The translations under genes were made by a program, and so were the position numbers. The notes below the pieces were generated by a model. The model ran no database searches. It saw only the letters and a program-made list of their open reading frames with translations, and was not told the origin of the DNA. Shown piece after piece: positions 1-13,439 of a stretch of 64,000 nt of DNA. Source of the DNA: Bostrychus sinensis (taxonomy: Eukaryota; Chordata; Actinopteri; Gobiiformes; Eleotridae); assembly GCA_020698575.1 (NCBI GenBank), contig CM036241.1:11241416-11305415 (forward strand), written 5' to 3'. Numbering within the stretch: position 1 is the stretch's first letter; the number at the start of each line of letters is the position of its first letter.

Positions 1-165
1 TTTGAGAAAGAGATGGTGTCAGCAAACAGCTGTACTGAAACAAGCGTAAATTAAACAAAATACTACTCCAGGTATGCCTTTGAGGCGCAAACAACAATAT
101 AACATGGATAAAAGCTCAAAAAAGTCAATTTAGTGGAATAGGGGACCTTTAAACCTTTTCTCTAA
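1..165. mobile_element. Partial MITE, right half of the 22024 family
   Basis: ATACTACTCCAGGTATGCCT, ACAACAATATAACATGGATA and the end ATAGGGGACCTTT match the right half of 22024-22337. Confidence 0.65.
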
Positions 166-179
166 ATTAAACAAAAGTG

Positions 180-265
180 TTTTTGACCTTGGTGGTAAAG
201 TGGGTAGAATGCTTGTCTTTCAGTTGTAGGGTCCTGGTTTCGAGCCAGGTTTTGGGACACTAGTA
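180..265 (+). repeat. tRNA-like SINE head
   Basis: GGTGGTAAAGTGGGTAGAAT resembles an A box and CCTGGTTTCGAGCCAGG a B box with one extra T. Too degenerate for a functional tRNA. Confidence 0.4.
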
Positions 266-1275
266 GTTGTAGTATTTTAAGGTAGCAGTACTTTTAAGAG
301 ATAAACAAATAAACTCAAAGTGATTCAAGTCTAAAGGATGTGTAAGGAGGTGGTGCATTTTTGTTTAGTTTTTGTTCATAAACGTCCTGTGGTTTTACTG
401 AGCTGTGGTATGAAAAAACAAAAAAAGGTTGGATAATTCTGGGGTCACACTGGTCTGACCCTGAAGTCAAAGCTAGAACCTTAAGCTTATCACTAAACCT
501 TGGATTGTTATCATGTCTTCTGTGGTTTTCATTTAGTTTAACTTTTTCCATTGAAGTGAAAGATCACTATGATATTGTTGAGAGCTGTGATGTGTTGTTT
601 GGACTATGACGGAAGTAAAATTTCCTGTCACATCCCACTCAGATCCACTTACAGATAATAACACATGGATTAATTTTGTCTGCTCCAACAAGTCTGTTTT
701 TCCCAGATAAAAACATTGCGAGCCTAAATCACGGCTAAACATGATAGATCTTGGCTTGTGTTCGTCCTTTTGGCCTGAATCCAACAAACAAACAGAGGCA
801 GTTGTTGAGCACAGTTTCCACACCTGTTTTCCTCCAGATGCCTGTTTTGTGGCTTGATAAGAGCCACGGTGCTATGGCTTGCCCACTAATCATCACCTTG
901 AGTCATAGCTGTGCCCCGGAGGAACAGAGAGAGGCCAGCCACCCACGCCCGGCCAAGAGCAGCCTCCCCGCTCCTCTACGTAAAACACTGCGCTTGCGAT
1001 GGAGTTGATTTAGTTGTGCTGGCCCATCACCCGGCAGCCAAGAAAACACAGACACACATGCACTGTAAAACTGTACACTGTAAAAAAAAACTACAGATCG
1101 AATTTTACTACAACCTTTAGGGTACAGACAGAATGCACAAACACCGTCACCAGACTCGTGATTATTTCAGTGCTGTCACTATGAAGCAGTCAGTTCATTT
1201 ATCTGTCTGTTAGTGTCATGTTGCTAATAGCCGAGCTTAATGGCCATTTTATGCTCTGTCCGTTCCCCACCTTTG

Positions 1276-1290
1276 CCAGCAGGGGGCAAG
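1276..1290 (+). promoter_or_regulatory. CTCF-like motif
   Basis: CCAGCAGGGGGCAAG resembles the CTCF core in + orientation, in a stretch not clearly assigned to a repeat. Confidence 0.3.
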
Positions 1291-1439
1291 TAACAGCTCC
1301 CCAAAAGATGTTTTTCATACATATACATTATTTTAATTTATAAAATGTAAAATACTAATGCAAAGGTATCCAAAACTATTTCAAAAAACCTGAAAAAAGC
1401 ATACTATGGCAGCTTTAACTGAGTTTTAGCGTTTTCAGT

Positions 1440-1600
1440 CTTAAGAAGGGCAGCACCTCAGCAAACAGAATTACTCATTACATGCAAAGAAACAAAATAC
1501 TAAGTATATTAAAAGTATATTTTTGAGGTGCAAACAACATTAAAATAATATAAGCTCAAAAAAGTCAATTTAGCATAACAGGGGACCTTTAAACAGAATT
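1440..1600. mobile_element. Partial MITE, right half of the 22024 family
   Basis: Shares AGCTCAAAAAAGTCAATTTA and CATAACAGGGGACCTTTAAA with the copy at 1-165. Confidence 0.65.
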
Positions 1601-2318
1601 TGACCAATACGTTTTGATTTGTTTTGCTAAGACTAATAAACAAACAAACCAACACTGGCAAAAAACATACTATTCATGGTAATAATAATCTATTTGTGTG
1701 CAATAATTTTTTTTGCAGAGCACTCGAGTCTTCCCTCTCATGCTGTGAGCGTCAGAGGGCCCCATGTATGTCAGAGCTTTATCCAAACACAGCTACAGTT
1801 GCTACATGCTACAATTATTACCAGATGGAGTGGGGAAAACATATTAGGGCTGCCTTTTCATTAGTGCACCACACGCCCTCCTGTGAGGCAAAGACGATAG
1901 AGGAGAGAAGCAAAAAAGTACATTTAATCTTTTTAATAATTGAGGACGAATAACATTTTGTCCCTGGCTGGTCTTTAATTTCCGTTCCCATTTACCTCTG
2001 TGTATTTTGAGCATTAAGGTGAAATTGTCTCTTTCTCATTAAAACTCAAAAAAAGGCCTCATGTATAGGTTATGTTCAGCAAGATGTAAATATGTGTAGC
2101 AGCTTCCTCAAGTCAAGTTTGCAGGGTGAAATTTTGCTCAGCCATTGTGTATTGCATGGGTAAATTCCCCATAGATGTAGAATAGGTGTCTCTAAGTGTT
2201 AGCCATGTAACTGGCTATGGTCCAGGATGTAGCCTGCCGTAGGCCCAAAGTAGCTGGAATGGGCTCCATCACCCCAGGACATCTAATAGGTTACATAATG
2301 TTTTCATTATGGCGGCAG

Positions 2319-2508
2319 TGGAGGTTGTCCAAAGGTTTGCGGTTCAGTCCTCACTCTCCCAGTTTTTACTGCAATTGTGTCTTTGGGCAGGACTCTTCAC
2401 TCGCCTTACTCCCAGTGTCACTGTAAGTGCTTGTGAGAGGGAATGGGTCACCGGGTGACAAATATGTAGAAAAGCACAAAATAAATGCCTCCATTTACCA
2501 TTTATTAG
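2319..2508 (+). repeat. SINE copy of the same family as 26921
   Basis: Shares GTGTCTTTGGGCAGGACTCT, the CTCCCAGTGTCACTG segment, GAATGGGT and the end CCATTTACCATTTATTAG. Confidence 0.65.
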
Positions 2509-3704
2509 TGTAACAGTTAATTTGCTGTCACACCTAAAAAATAGTAAAATTGTTCGAACCACTTTGAGTCTGATGCAAACTTATTGCTCTCAGCACGACA
2601 AGCACAGACCTCACAAAAAAGACAAATAAAATTAAAGCTCTTAAAAAGAGCCTTTATCTTATATCTCATTTATATTTAACAGTATTTTAGTTCTTGTGTT
2701 CTGATACAGTATAAACATATCGGGCATATTGTTTATTAGTATATTGAACTTTTTTATACACCATAATCCTGCCCCTTTATGCCTTTTGCCAGCCTTTGAA
2801 CATGCCCCAAAATATAGACACCAGGTGATTGGGGCAGCTCAGAGGAACAGAGAGAGAGAAGCAGCAGTGCTCAAAGACACAAGAGTGATTAAGGTTTACT
2901 GTTGGTGGTTTCTCAATCTGATCATTTGTAGCGACTGTGAACCAACATCTGAATATTAACACTTTAGTAGATGATTCTTCAGTATAATTTTACTCTGTCT
3001 TCATCTCAGTCTCACACTGTTGGCGTGTGCATTATATAACATCACATGAATGCAATTTATTTAGATTAGATGGTGTTAATCTCCTTTGAAACATTAAAAT
3101 ATGTTGCTTTTTATTAATAATATATGATTAGAATTAAAGCGTTCCTCTATCCATGTGCAGTATGCTGGTGTCATTCAGCTGCACTGATCCCCTCGTGTGC
3201 ATTTCTTCGCACACAGTATATGTCAGCTGTGTGTGCTAACGTCTATTTCACAGCTAATTTTAAATGTTTGCAGCTCCTGTATGCGGGGTATGCACTGGAC
3301 ACATCACACCTCCTGTCCTCCCAGTCTTTACATAGTACCTCACTCATTTTAGCGGTCTCACTACACTATACATAGCTGGTGGAAATCTCCCCAGCTCTTC
3401 AGCAGCTAAATACAGTGGCTTTGTGTCAACCACTGGCTTGACATATAACCTTGTTTGCTAATCCTCCAAATCCCCTGGTCCTAATTTGTAAATGTATGCT
3501 CATTCATAAAGCTGTCTGTGCATATCATAAGCTATAATTATTCACAAATGTATAGTGGTCACATATTTAAAATTGCTGTGCTAAACTTGCAGTGGCCTAT
3601 ACAGCTGTGGAAGTTTACACAGCCAAATGTCAGCATCCAAAAAAGGCTAGTGATGCTCATGGAATTAAAGTAGTAGTGAACATACAAACATATTTACAAG
3701 TTAC

Positions 3705-3870
3705 AAAGTGGAATAGCTCAGTTGGTAGAGCATGCGATGCATATACAGAGCGACTTGATGTTGTGGGTTTGAATCTGAGCTCTGATGATTTATTGAATGT
3801 CCCTCCCTGCTCTCTCCCACATATTTTCTTGTCAATACTCCACTATTCAATCAAAAATGTCTAAAAGGTC
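3705..3870 (+). repeat. tRNA-derived SINE, second family
   Basis: AATAGCTCAGTTGGTAGAGC is an A box and GGGTTTGAATCTG a B box. The tRNA-like part is followed by a tail shared with 43598-43765. The fold lacks a proper anticodon arm, so it is not a functional tRNA. Confidence 0.7.
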
Positions 3871-3931
3871 TGAAAATAACTTCAGAAATAGAAAAGTAAA
3901 CAAGTGTTATGTCTATGATTGACAAGCTGTG

Positions 3932-4070
3932 TAGCCCTTTGGAGCCAGTCCACTAACTGGAAGCTTGGCAGTTTCGATCCCCGTTGCCCCCAGTTCATTC
4001 TGCCAGTGTTACACACTTCACTCACCTTGCCTCCAGTGTCTGTTTTAAGGTGATTGTGTGTTGGGAAGAA
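3932..4070 (+). repeat. SINE fragment with tRNA-like B box
   Basis: Shows GGCAGTTTCGATCCCCGTTG and CTCACCTTGCCTCCAGTGTC, the head and middle of the family seen at 26921. Confidence 0.6.
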
Positions 4071-4388
4071 CGATTTAAAAAAAAATATCTAATCGTGATT
4101 TTTCTGACAGATATTGCAGTTGAGGTTAGATTTGCGATATATTTTGTAAAATCAAAGTTCAGTTCACAGTTTACATTTTATGTCTGTGATGGAGCATTGA
4201 CACTTGAGAGAAAACTGAAATATTCACTGCTGAAGTAATACAAGGAATATAGAGGTCTAAACTACAGCTGTAAAAATTGAATATTAGGCACAACAAATTA
4301 ATCTCCCAGATTTTTTTTTTTTTTTTCACACACATGGGATGTTTTCGGGCACATGCCCTTCATCATGCCCTTCATCAGACAAGTCTGT

Positions 4389-4416
4389 CTGATGAAGGGC
4401 ATGTCCCTGAAACATG
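4389..4416 (+). ncRNA. Hammerhead-like relic (core and stem II intact, cleavage site lost)
   Basis: CTGATGA (4389-4395), stem II AGGG/CCCT with loop CATGT (4396-4408), then GAAAC (4409-4413). The expected GUH cleavage triplet reads GAA, so it should not cut. An inverted, partly duplicated copy precedes it (4340-4380), giving a perfect 16-bp stem between 4365-4380 and 4387-4402. Confidence 0.45.
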
Positions 4417-4528
4417 AATTGGATTAAATTTTTAATTTTGGTTCTAGCATGCAAGCTTATTTGTTCTGGATGTGCGTGTTGTTCTTCTATTTCTAAAATA
4501 CAGTTGTAGCACAGTTTATACACACTAA

Positions 4529-4743
4529 GACCCTTTCCGAAACAGCTCCCTACTCCCTCGCCCTACGCACTTGCTACGGTAAAGTGGTGTTCCTGGTTCT
4601 GTCAGAGCGAGGGGAGTGTGTCTGAAAGCTGAGCGTCTCCTGCTGTGATCAAGGGAACTCTGTATAGCTGCGAGTGTGACTTCACAGAGAGGGGAGTGGA
4701 AGTGAGTAGGGCGAGGGAGTAGGGGATGGTTTCGGAAAGGGTT
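4529..4743. mobile_element. 215-bp Harbinger-like MITE with long inverted ends
   Basis: Left end GACCCTTTCCGAAAC and right end GTTTCGGAAAGGGTT are inverted, and similarity extends about 40 bp inward (CCCTACTCCCTCGCCCTA against TAGGGCGAGGGAGTAGGG). TAA is duplicated at 4526-4528 and 4744-4746. Confidence 0.85.
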
Positions 4744-7575
4744 TAAGCGGGACTGTGGAGATGGGGTATTTTGTTCTTTATTTTGTCCTCTCTCTCTCTG
4801 CAGCCTTTGCGATTTGCTAATTGTGACAGTTTAAATTGTGATTACGATTGATTGATATGGTATGGCTGCCACATCTCTGTCAGTGTGCCCCAGGGCAGCT
4901 GTGGCTACAGAATTCACTTACCACCGAGTGTGTGACTGAGGAGTGAATATATAATGATAAATAATCAACTCAGTTGTAAAGCGATCTGGGTGCCTTGAAA
5001 AGTGCTATATAAATGTCATTATTATTAGATCAAAGCTTGGATGGTGTCTTGCTGTGTCACAGATTATTCTTATAACATCAGCTTGACTAAACAGTTTTCC
5101 TCAGTGGAGATGCATACTGTGCATTTAATAAGTTTTTGTGAATATTCCTAACTCTGTAACTCTGTTTTTGTTAATGTGACTTCTGTTATTCCTGGTAAAA
5201 AAAAAATCAGGCACAGAAATATAATGTCAGGACCAGCACGCATAGTTCATGTGGGTCAGATATGTCATCATTGGTTCAGCCCTGCGTCACACCTCCCCCT
5301 TCTTTTTCTCAGGTAATATGAGTCTGAGAGTGCGGGCACAGCGCCTCAGTGTTTCCTTTATTACGGCCTGCTATCTTAAGCAAAATGCCAGTCAAATGTA
5401 AAAATACCCAGAAAGCACTGCATCCAAATTAACAATCTGGAATCACTGATATATCTTTTAATTAAAGTAAGCCAAGCCTAGTCTTCTTAGCTGCTTTTGT
5501 ATTGCATTTTTTCATCTGTTATTAGTATTGTAATTGGCACATATTATTAAATTGGTAGGTCTAGACTCCTCATAGATACAGGACGGTAGACAGTATATTA
5601 ATAATGCACTCGTCGGACGCAGTTGGAGGTGGAAGTAGGGGGTCAATGGGATGGCACCCAGAACAGCTGTCCCATGTCTTGAGCCTAAAGGAGACCCATA
5701 CCAAATTACCAATCATCAATCACGGTGCTGTTATTTTCATATGTCATAAATAAAGGAGACTTTTGCCTCACTACATGGGAAATCTTGGCCCGGCTCCCGT
5801 ACATGGCGCCGCTCAGTCCGGGGAGATGCTCCTTCGGGCCTGGCAGCTGGTCCTAACATACGTAGAGCGTTAAATTCAGATCTCTGTCCTCCTCAGTAGC
5901 TTCTAACTGTTATTTCTGTATCTGTGTCAGCGTGGCTTTTTTAGTAGCATCCTCTTTCACTTCCGAATGCACCCCCCAGCTTTTCTAATCTCCTCCACTC
6001 AAAGATCTGCTCCTTACGTCTAGTTACAGGGGATTATCCACACAAGTAGTTAACTTAGCTCAGTGTAGATAAAGTCTTGCCAAAATTTGTAGTGTAGTTT
6101 TTGTAAATTTTAATACTGTTATTAGTTGGCTTGCTCATTCAAATGTGTGTTTAAAAGCTGACTCCTCGGTAACAACCCATAGTGTGAGAGAACTGGAGTT
6201 TTAAAACCCATTTGTAAGAAGGGAGTAACACACTTAGATAATGCAATTTGTTACTCCCCTCGAGTTCAATCAAAGGCTCAACTCGTTCTTGGTTTTAGCT
6301 GACATTTATTTGGACCCGTCAGTTCAACATGTCTTAGCTTGCTTATCTTGTGGTTTTTTAATGCCCCATTCCCATCAGAACTAAGAAAGAAAAGAACACA
6401 ACAAACTTAAATTAACCCTTATAAACAAAAAAACTCCTACGCATATTCAAGTACACATATAAAATACAAACTTATTTATCTTGACACATATTAACATAGT
6501 CTTGTAGCGTTCACATGGTCTTCAATGGCAAAGTAATTAGCACAATAAACAATAAAATGCATACTTCATTGGCCACATTAACTCAAGAGGAATAAACTTG
6601 GGGTTTACAGCTTAAAGACAACTTGACATCTTCATTCTTACATCAGTACAGCACCTCATGTGGCAAAAAAGCTCTGATAATCCAGTCTGTTTTATTTGTT
6701 AACGTGATAATTCATGTTAAATAAAACATGCATGATCATATTTATAAATACTGAAATATCACTCAGGTTCAGACGGGCTTTATTTTTCATTATGACTGGT
6801 GTTTGGCAAACTTTTTTTACACATACGCCAGAGTTACGTGATCAATGGTGAGTTAGAAAGAGTAAGTAAATGTCTGAATCATTCACAAACTATTTATTTA
6901 GACTATTTAGTTATTGATGGGTTAGGGGCTAGGGATGACATTCAGACAATTTGACTTAAGTAAAGCCATTTATAACCTCAACAAGGGGCCCAAAACACAG
7001 CCAATTAAATACTATCAGTTCTATTGCTGGTCTACTATTCAGCCATCTCATCCACATTTGAGCTCAACAGTGTTTTATTATAATGTTGTGAAAGGGAAAT
7101 CTAATGACGGGAAAGTTTGGCCCAGCGCTAAAGGATGTGTCCGTCCACGCTGCTGCTGCGGAGGAGTTGATAAATCTTGTCTTTGTGACCTCAGGAAGTG
7201 GATGGAAATGTTATCACAGAGAGCTTCCTGTTCTCTCTGCCCCACCCTCACGCTGGCCTGGTGAATGAAGTCTGCTGTAAATGCACTCAAAAGACCTAAA
7301 ATCAAGAGGCCTTTGCAATTATAACTAACCGTTTTATCACAGCAACCATATCTTATAGAAACCCTGTCTAGATTGCAAACAGCCTTGCAAATTGTTGTAT
7401 TTTCATGAAACTTATCGGACTCAAGGACTGTTTGTTCCTCTCGCTGAGATTTGGGTAATTTTTGATACAGGAAACAACAGACAAAACAAAGATAAGTGTG
7501 TGAGATAAGGAAATCTCAACATGACTTTATTCAACAACATGTTTAAACAGTAGGGAATAAGCTTATAGTGTATGT

Positions 7576-8105
7576 CTGTGTTTCCCAACCAGGGGTATGG
7601 GGACCCCTAGGGGTACACAAGCACATTGCAGGGGGTACTTGAAGTTATATGATCACTTGTAGTACCTTTGTATATTTGGCTTTGAAAGACCAGGTCAAAA
7701 ACCAAAACTCAATCAGGAATAAAGCAGGTCAAAACAAGGAACAAACCAGGTCTAAACCAGAACTAAACCAGGACTAAGCCAGGTCTAAACCAGGAATAAA
7801 CTAAGACTAAATCAGATTTAAACCAGGACAAAAAACAGAACTCAACCAGGAAAAAAAACAGCCCTAAAACCAGAATTAAACCAGGACTAAGCTGGGCCCA
7901 AACCACCACTAAACCAAGACTAAACCATGCCTAAAACCAGAACTAAACTAAGGCTAAACCAGGACTAAACCGGGACTAAACCAGGTCTAAAACCAGAACT
8001 AAACTAAGGCTAAACTGGGATTAAACAAAGAGTAAACCAGTACTTTGCTGGGTCCAAACCAAGAATGAACCAGGTCCACAAGACCAAAAAGCTTGCAAAC
8101 CACTG
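7576..8105. mobile_element. hAT-like non-autonomous element with AACCAGGACTAA tandem array
   Basis: An 8-bp duplication GTGTATGT lies at 7568-7575 and 8106-8113. Ends are CTGTGTTTCCCAACC and the complement of CAGTGGTTTGCAAGC, as in hAT elements. The interior (7685-8065) is a degenerate tandem array built on AAACCAGGACTAAACCAGGT. Confidence 0.85.
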
Positions 8106-11089
8106 GTGTATGTTACTGCAGATACAGTCATGGTCTGGCCATTACCTTATTTTTTTAAACATTTATAAACTATGAAAACTTTAACAAATAGAGAAAAATA
8201 TAGAAATAGCCAATTGAAAACTTCAGGACAGAAGACAGAAGCAGCGTTGGGTTCAGGCGCGCTCCTGTGCTACGTGCACTCAGAGGTTTCTGCACAAATG
8301 CTGAATATTGCCCTGTTTGACCTATATTGTGTTTCTGACAAACACATATCACTGTTTAATAAAATGTAATAATCACAATTAATTGATTAGAAAGCCTGTA
8401 ATTAATTTGATTATTTTTTAACCCCAACAATATTCAGGTACTTGCAGGATTTGTTTTAGAAATTATAAAATATATTGTCAACGGAAACAAATTCCATACA
8501 GCCATTTTTTTTTTATGTCTATACAGTAATGCCCAATAAAATGTTGCGATATGTTGCAGGAACAGTATTTTCTCACACACCTAGTATGGACCCAAATTTT
8601 TTACCATTCATCTTTAATATAAAGACACTTTACAGCTCCCAAAATATTATGAACTTGTAGCCTTTATTGACAGTTTTCATAACATCTTATCTGTTATTGT
8701 TGATAGAAATACATCTTCGACGGAACACAAATGTCAGCCATCTTTGATTGTGAAGTCTGAACCCTTGTCCTCCTGATAATCCGCCATGAGCCGGGCCTTA
8801 TCTCGCTCTCCGGACGGCTCTGGAGGGCAGCGATAGCATCAGGCCTCTGTTCTGATAATTACAGAGACACTTAAACGTCCCACCATACAAACAGGAACAC
8901 AGCGGTGGATAGGGGCACTTCACTGACCCACATGAACATATACACGCACAGTCAGTGGCTTCATTTCCTCTGACCTCATTCTACTGAGAAACAAAAGCAC
9001 TTTAATGAGTTCCTTAAATATAGATTTGGGTGAATTTACAGCCGGGTGCCATCTGTTGTCCACATCAAGTCCTATACTGTGTTAAATTAAGTGTTATTCT
9101 CTGTCTTAAAGAATTATAATGAAGCCAAAATGGTCCAGTTTTTGTTTTTTATTTAACATTGAGAAAAAAACAAGAATGCTCTCATTGGCTGTTGGTCCTC
9201 ATCAATACTGCGTCAGTGGCTTTCTTTTCAGCTTTTCCATTCTGGGGTTGTTACAGCCAATCGTCTGCTTTCTTGTGTGCATGTTCATGTTCATGTTTGC
9301 ATAGGTTTTGCGCTGGATGCCCTTTCCTGACACAAGCCTCTCCATTTATCCAGGCTTGGGGCTGACACAAAGGGAAGACTGGCTTGCGATGCCACCTTAC
9401 TAGATTTGAATCAATAGCAATGGATGATTACAAATTACTTCAGGGTTCCTGCGGGGCATTAAAGGTCATTAAATAGATTTTGTGAAAATTATGACATTAA
9501 AAAACACTAAATTTGATTCCAGCTGGCATTCAAAATTTAAAATATTTTTGAGGTAATATCTCTAACATTATTAGTTTTTTCTTGAATATAAATATGTATA
9601 ATTTACCATTTTCTTAGCCTACACTAGCAAAGTTTGCTCACAGTGGGACTAAATTATCCAAATATCGGATTGTTTCACTTTTAACATTATTATTCACTGT
9701 ATTTTACAATGCTTGCAAATAATTTTGATAATTTAAACTGCTGCGATTGTATGTTAGTGGCATTAAAAATGGCAAAAATGGCATTAAAAAGCATTAAATT
9801 AGACTTTACTGACACCTACAAGAACCCTATACACTTTTTTTACAAGTTTGTATAAATTAAAAAGGTTCATGCAGATTGTCAGCTTATTAGATTTAGCATT
9901 GAGGTTCAAAAGCCAATGTACTCTTCGGGCCATTCCCAAGCCTGGATAAATAGAGAGGGCTGCATAAGGAAAGGCACCTGGGGTAAAACATATGTCAAAT
10001 CAATATAGAAATTACAGACCCCGGAAAGGAAAAGACAAAAAGAAAATGTTTAGGTTTTTTTTAAGTTTAGCAAATGGATTGTAGAAATAAGTATTCATAT
10101 ATATTTAAATGTAACACTTGTCACATAAGGTCACACCTTTACTGTATCTCAACTGTCTCCATCTCTACCTTTGTTCTTTTTTTAATTTCTTTATTCCTTT
10201 CCAAAGTTTGTTGGCCCTTGTGTAACTTCCTTCATCCCACTCTTTCCTTTGACACACGTCCTGCATCCGGGTCGGGGCTGTATACAATTGCCTGAGTCAC
10301 CAGTGTATTTCATAACCACTTATTCCTCACCGTTGTTTGAAGACGTCACAAGATTACACATACAGCAGTGTGCAAAAATTCTTAGGCAGGTTTTCAAAGG
10401 GGCTATATTCGGCAAAATCGACTTTTCTGAGCTTCTTACCATGTTATAATGTGTTTCCTCATTAAAAACATACCTGCAGTCATGTTTTTGTTTCATTCAT
10501 GCATGTTTGTGTAATGCTCTATTTTTTTACATTGAGTTTGTGAGAGGCCAAATGGCTTGTTTCATCGGCATGTGCCTTTTCCACCTGACCTACGCCCCTC
10601 CCCCCTCATGGCCCTGTCCCGTTCAGGAAGCACTGCTACAGCTCACACCTCCTCCACAGAAACCAAACAAACTCACCCCCAAACTGCAGTGGACAAAGCT
10701 AAAAAACACTGCTTCTGCACCGACGTGTTTTTGTGAGGAGTGCTGAAGAGACGTGCCAGCAGCGGGACAGCAGGGAGGGAAGGGCTCTTAAAGTGACAGT
10801 GACTTAATCTGAGTGTTTCTCACAGAGTCAAATGATGAGTTTCTTCAAATAAGGCTTTTTCAATAATTTTTGCATTTTATGACCGACAAAATGTAAGATT
10901 CTGATCTAGATGTGTCCTAAATGAATTTAAAAGACTCACAAAAAAACATAATATAGGCCCTGTAAGAAAGGCTGTGGACAAAGAAAGTTGTATCAATGTA
11001 CAAAAATACACAAAACTGCAGAAAGTAAAGTCAAAACTAGAAGCACTCAGAGCATAAACCAAGGCATTGGTCCTATCTTGCAATGGGAA

Positions 11090-11165
11090 AGATATAGTAC
11101 CCAGACTTTGGACACAAACTAGAAGCTCTTCTAGGGGGTAAATGCTCTTTCCACTGAGCCACAAA
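11090..11165 (-). repeat. tRNA-derived SINE fragment, third family
   Basis: On the - strand GTGGCTCAGTGGAAAGAGCA is followed by TTTACCCCCTAGAAGAGC, matching the copy at 49640-49752. Confidence 0.6.
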
Positions 11166-11506
11166 AGCACTCTTAATTAACAACATTTTCCACACCTCAC
11201 TTTTGCCCAGTGCTGTTCTGTATATCCAAGCAAATGTACTCCACATACTCAGATTTTTTTGTATCACAGCTCATATGAAAACGAGTGCGCTAAATGTTCT
11301 TCCATTATAAACCCGAGCTAATGAAGCGTTTGCGAGCGTGCAGCTAAACCAAATGGCAATAACAGAGCCACTTCAGAGCCTGCATGTGCTGCTAGTTCAG
11401 ACCTGCCCCTGATTTAATTAGAACTGTGAGCCGAAGCCAAGAGTCATGTGGTCAGAGGAGCAACCAATCAGACGGCAGCAGATGGGGCCTCTGGGCTCCT
11501 GCATGT

Positions 11507-11508
<2 letters not shown>

Positions 11509-11579
<71 letters not shown>

Positions 11580-11580
11580 C
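11509..11580. repeat. (AC)n microsatellite
   Basis: About 36 AC units with one G interruption near 11573. The apparent protein across it is a repeat artefact. Confidence 0.97.
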
Positions 11581-12069
11581 ATACTAACAGAGACAGAGAG
11601 AGGAGATAAGGTTTGAACTATACCAAACTTAATGAAGCGACATGCCTGAACACACAGAGCAGAGTAGAAAACCACAGACAAGAGCAGCTTTGATCCAGGA
11701 TCCAAACAAGAATCGTTTACTTTGTTTAATCACTGACTTCTCTGGGCTTTTTGTCACTCACATTTTGGCAAACAAGAGATCAAATAGAACTCTGAAGGTT
11801 TAGCTATGCCTTTTGCCAGTTAAAACAGTAAAATGAATACACGTAGGCTGAAGTAGGCCTGGCTTTTATACCTCCATCAGCACTCAAAACGCTTTACATT
11901 TACAGTTAGAATTACTCACCTATTTATAAGGCAAGATGGTGACGTGTCTTGCACAAGGACACAATGCCTCCCCTTTATCACCCACAACAACATGGCAACC
12001 TGTCTCCTTTCATTTTAATTAAATTGTAAAATAACTGTTACACTAAACCAGTTTGGAGCTTACCTTAAA

Positions 12070-12420
12070 GTGTATATATTATGCTTTTATTTATATTTTC
12101 CAGCCACTCTTGGTCACCTCTAGACCAGCACTGCATGTTTTACAACCTTTAAAAACATTGTGACTAAAATAAAGTGTTTCCTATAATTACTTTACTACTT
12201 GCCATACAGAAACAAGTGAAGAGAAAACTTAAAGAGTAGCTGTGAGGAATCAGTGGAAACAGAGCTGTACACCGTTTTTTGGATAAATGACTGAGGGTGG
12301 ACTGGATATAGAGGGCTTGCTGATTGGTCAGTGCTTCCTGGCGTGGGCGGAGCCTCGTGGAACCGGGCGTTCTGAGGCCTCAGAACAGGAACAGCCATGC
12401 CAGATTCTAACTTTTTTTAT
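12070..12420. mobile_element. Copy of the 16876 family, right end missing
   Basis: ATATTATGCTTTTATTTATA, CTGTGAGGAATCAGTGGAAA and GATTGGTCAGTGCTTCCTGG match 16876-17382 in order. The right end was not found. Confidence 0.7.
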
Positions 12421-13439
12421 ATATTGTTGAACGTGTCTGTGTAAGTAGACCTAGTCAGTGCTGGAGAAGACACTTTTTCAGCAGCATCTAAATGTGGTAC
12501 TCAATTTTTGTAGTTTTTTAATATAGTATTAGCAAAGTTTATGTTTTCATTCAGTCATTGGCTAGTTTCCTTATACTGTTGTTTTTATTTTTTCATTCAT
12601 AATAAAACTACATAAGATGACGACAGTTACTTATGCCTTTGAGTGCTTTCCCTTTGCTCAAATACAGTTTTCATCCAGTTCACTCTGCCCACCTCTGTAC
12701 ACGGACAAACCTAAAAAAAGACTTGAAAATGGATCAAGGGTCGAATCCTTAAAACTGTGAGGGGTTCTGGGAAAATAACAAGAGCCATCTGTCACTCCAC
12801 GGGGCGCCGCATCAGCTGAGAGACTGCCATTTTGTTTAGTTTTTTAGCTTGGCTTTTAAGACTTTGACAAAAAGGATGCAGAAAGGAAAGGTGTGATTGG
12901 TGAGAGCAAAATCTGACTAAAATCAGAATGAGTTTTAGTCCGGAAAATACGGTAGAAGGGGGAAAAGGTGTGAACATCCGTGTTTTATGAGCATAAGGCA
13001 GAAGGAAGGAAGTGGCGACACTAAGCGTAGTTTAGTGCAGTTTGTGGTCCACTATCAGGGGCTGGGATGTGTTTGAGTGCCCCAAGATTCAGAGTTTATG
13101 AAAACACAGAGAGGGGACATGACCTCAGCTGGGACGTCCACTATCACTCTGTTCCCACCAGAGTCAGGCTGAGTTAAAGCTTCACTTAAATCACTCCCAG
13201 ATATGTTAGGCTACACCTTTTACCCATTTTCACTTCATCTTGTTACAGACAAACCAAAATATGAATTATACAAAAAAGAAAGGACCGTTATATGATTATT
13301 AAATGTATAGTATCATGCAAATGTCTTTGACGGGCGATGATGTGTACAAAAATACAAAAACAAAATGGTAAAGATAATGTGTCAAGAGCTGGCCTCAAAA
13401 AGATCCACTAGTTAAGGGGTAAATGCAGCAGCTACTAAA

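Noticed and set aside
3705..3790. Possible tRNA gene
   Set aside because: A and B boxes are present, but cloverleaf arms do not pair and the tail is shared with another copy at 43598: a SINE.
11418..11705. 95-codon frame with Cys-Val repeat
   Set aside because: Translation of the (AC)n microsatellite.
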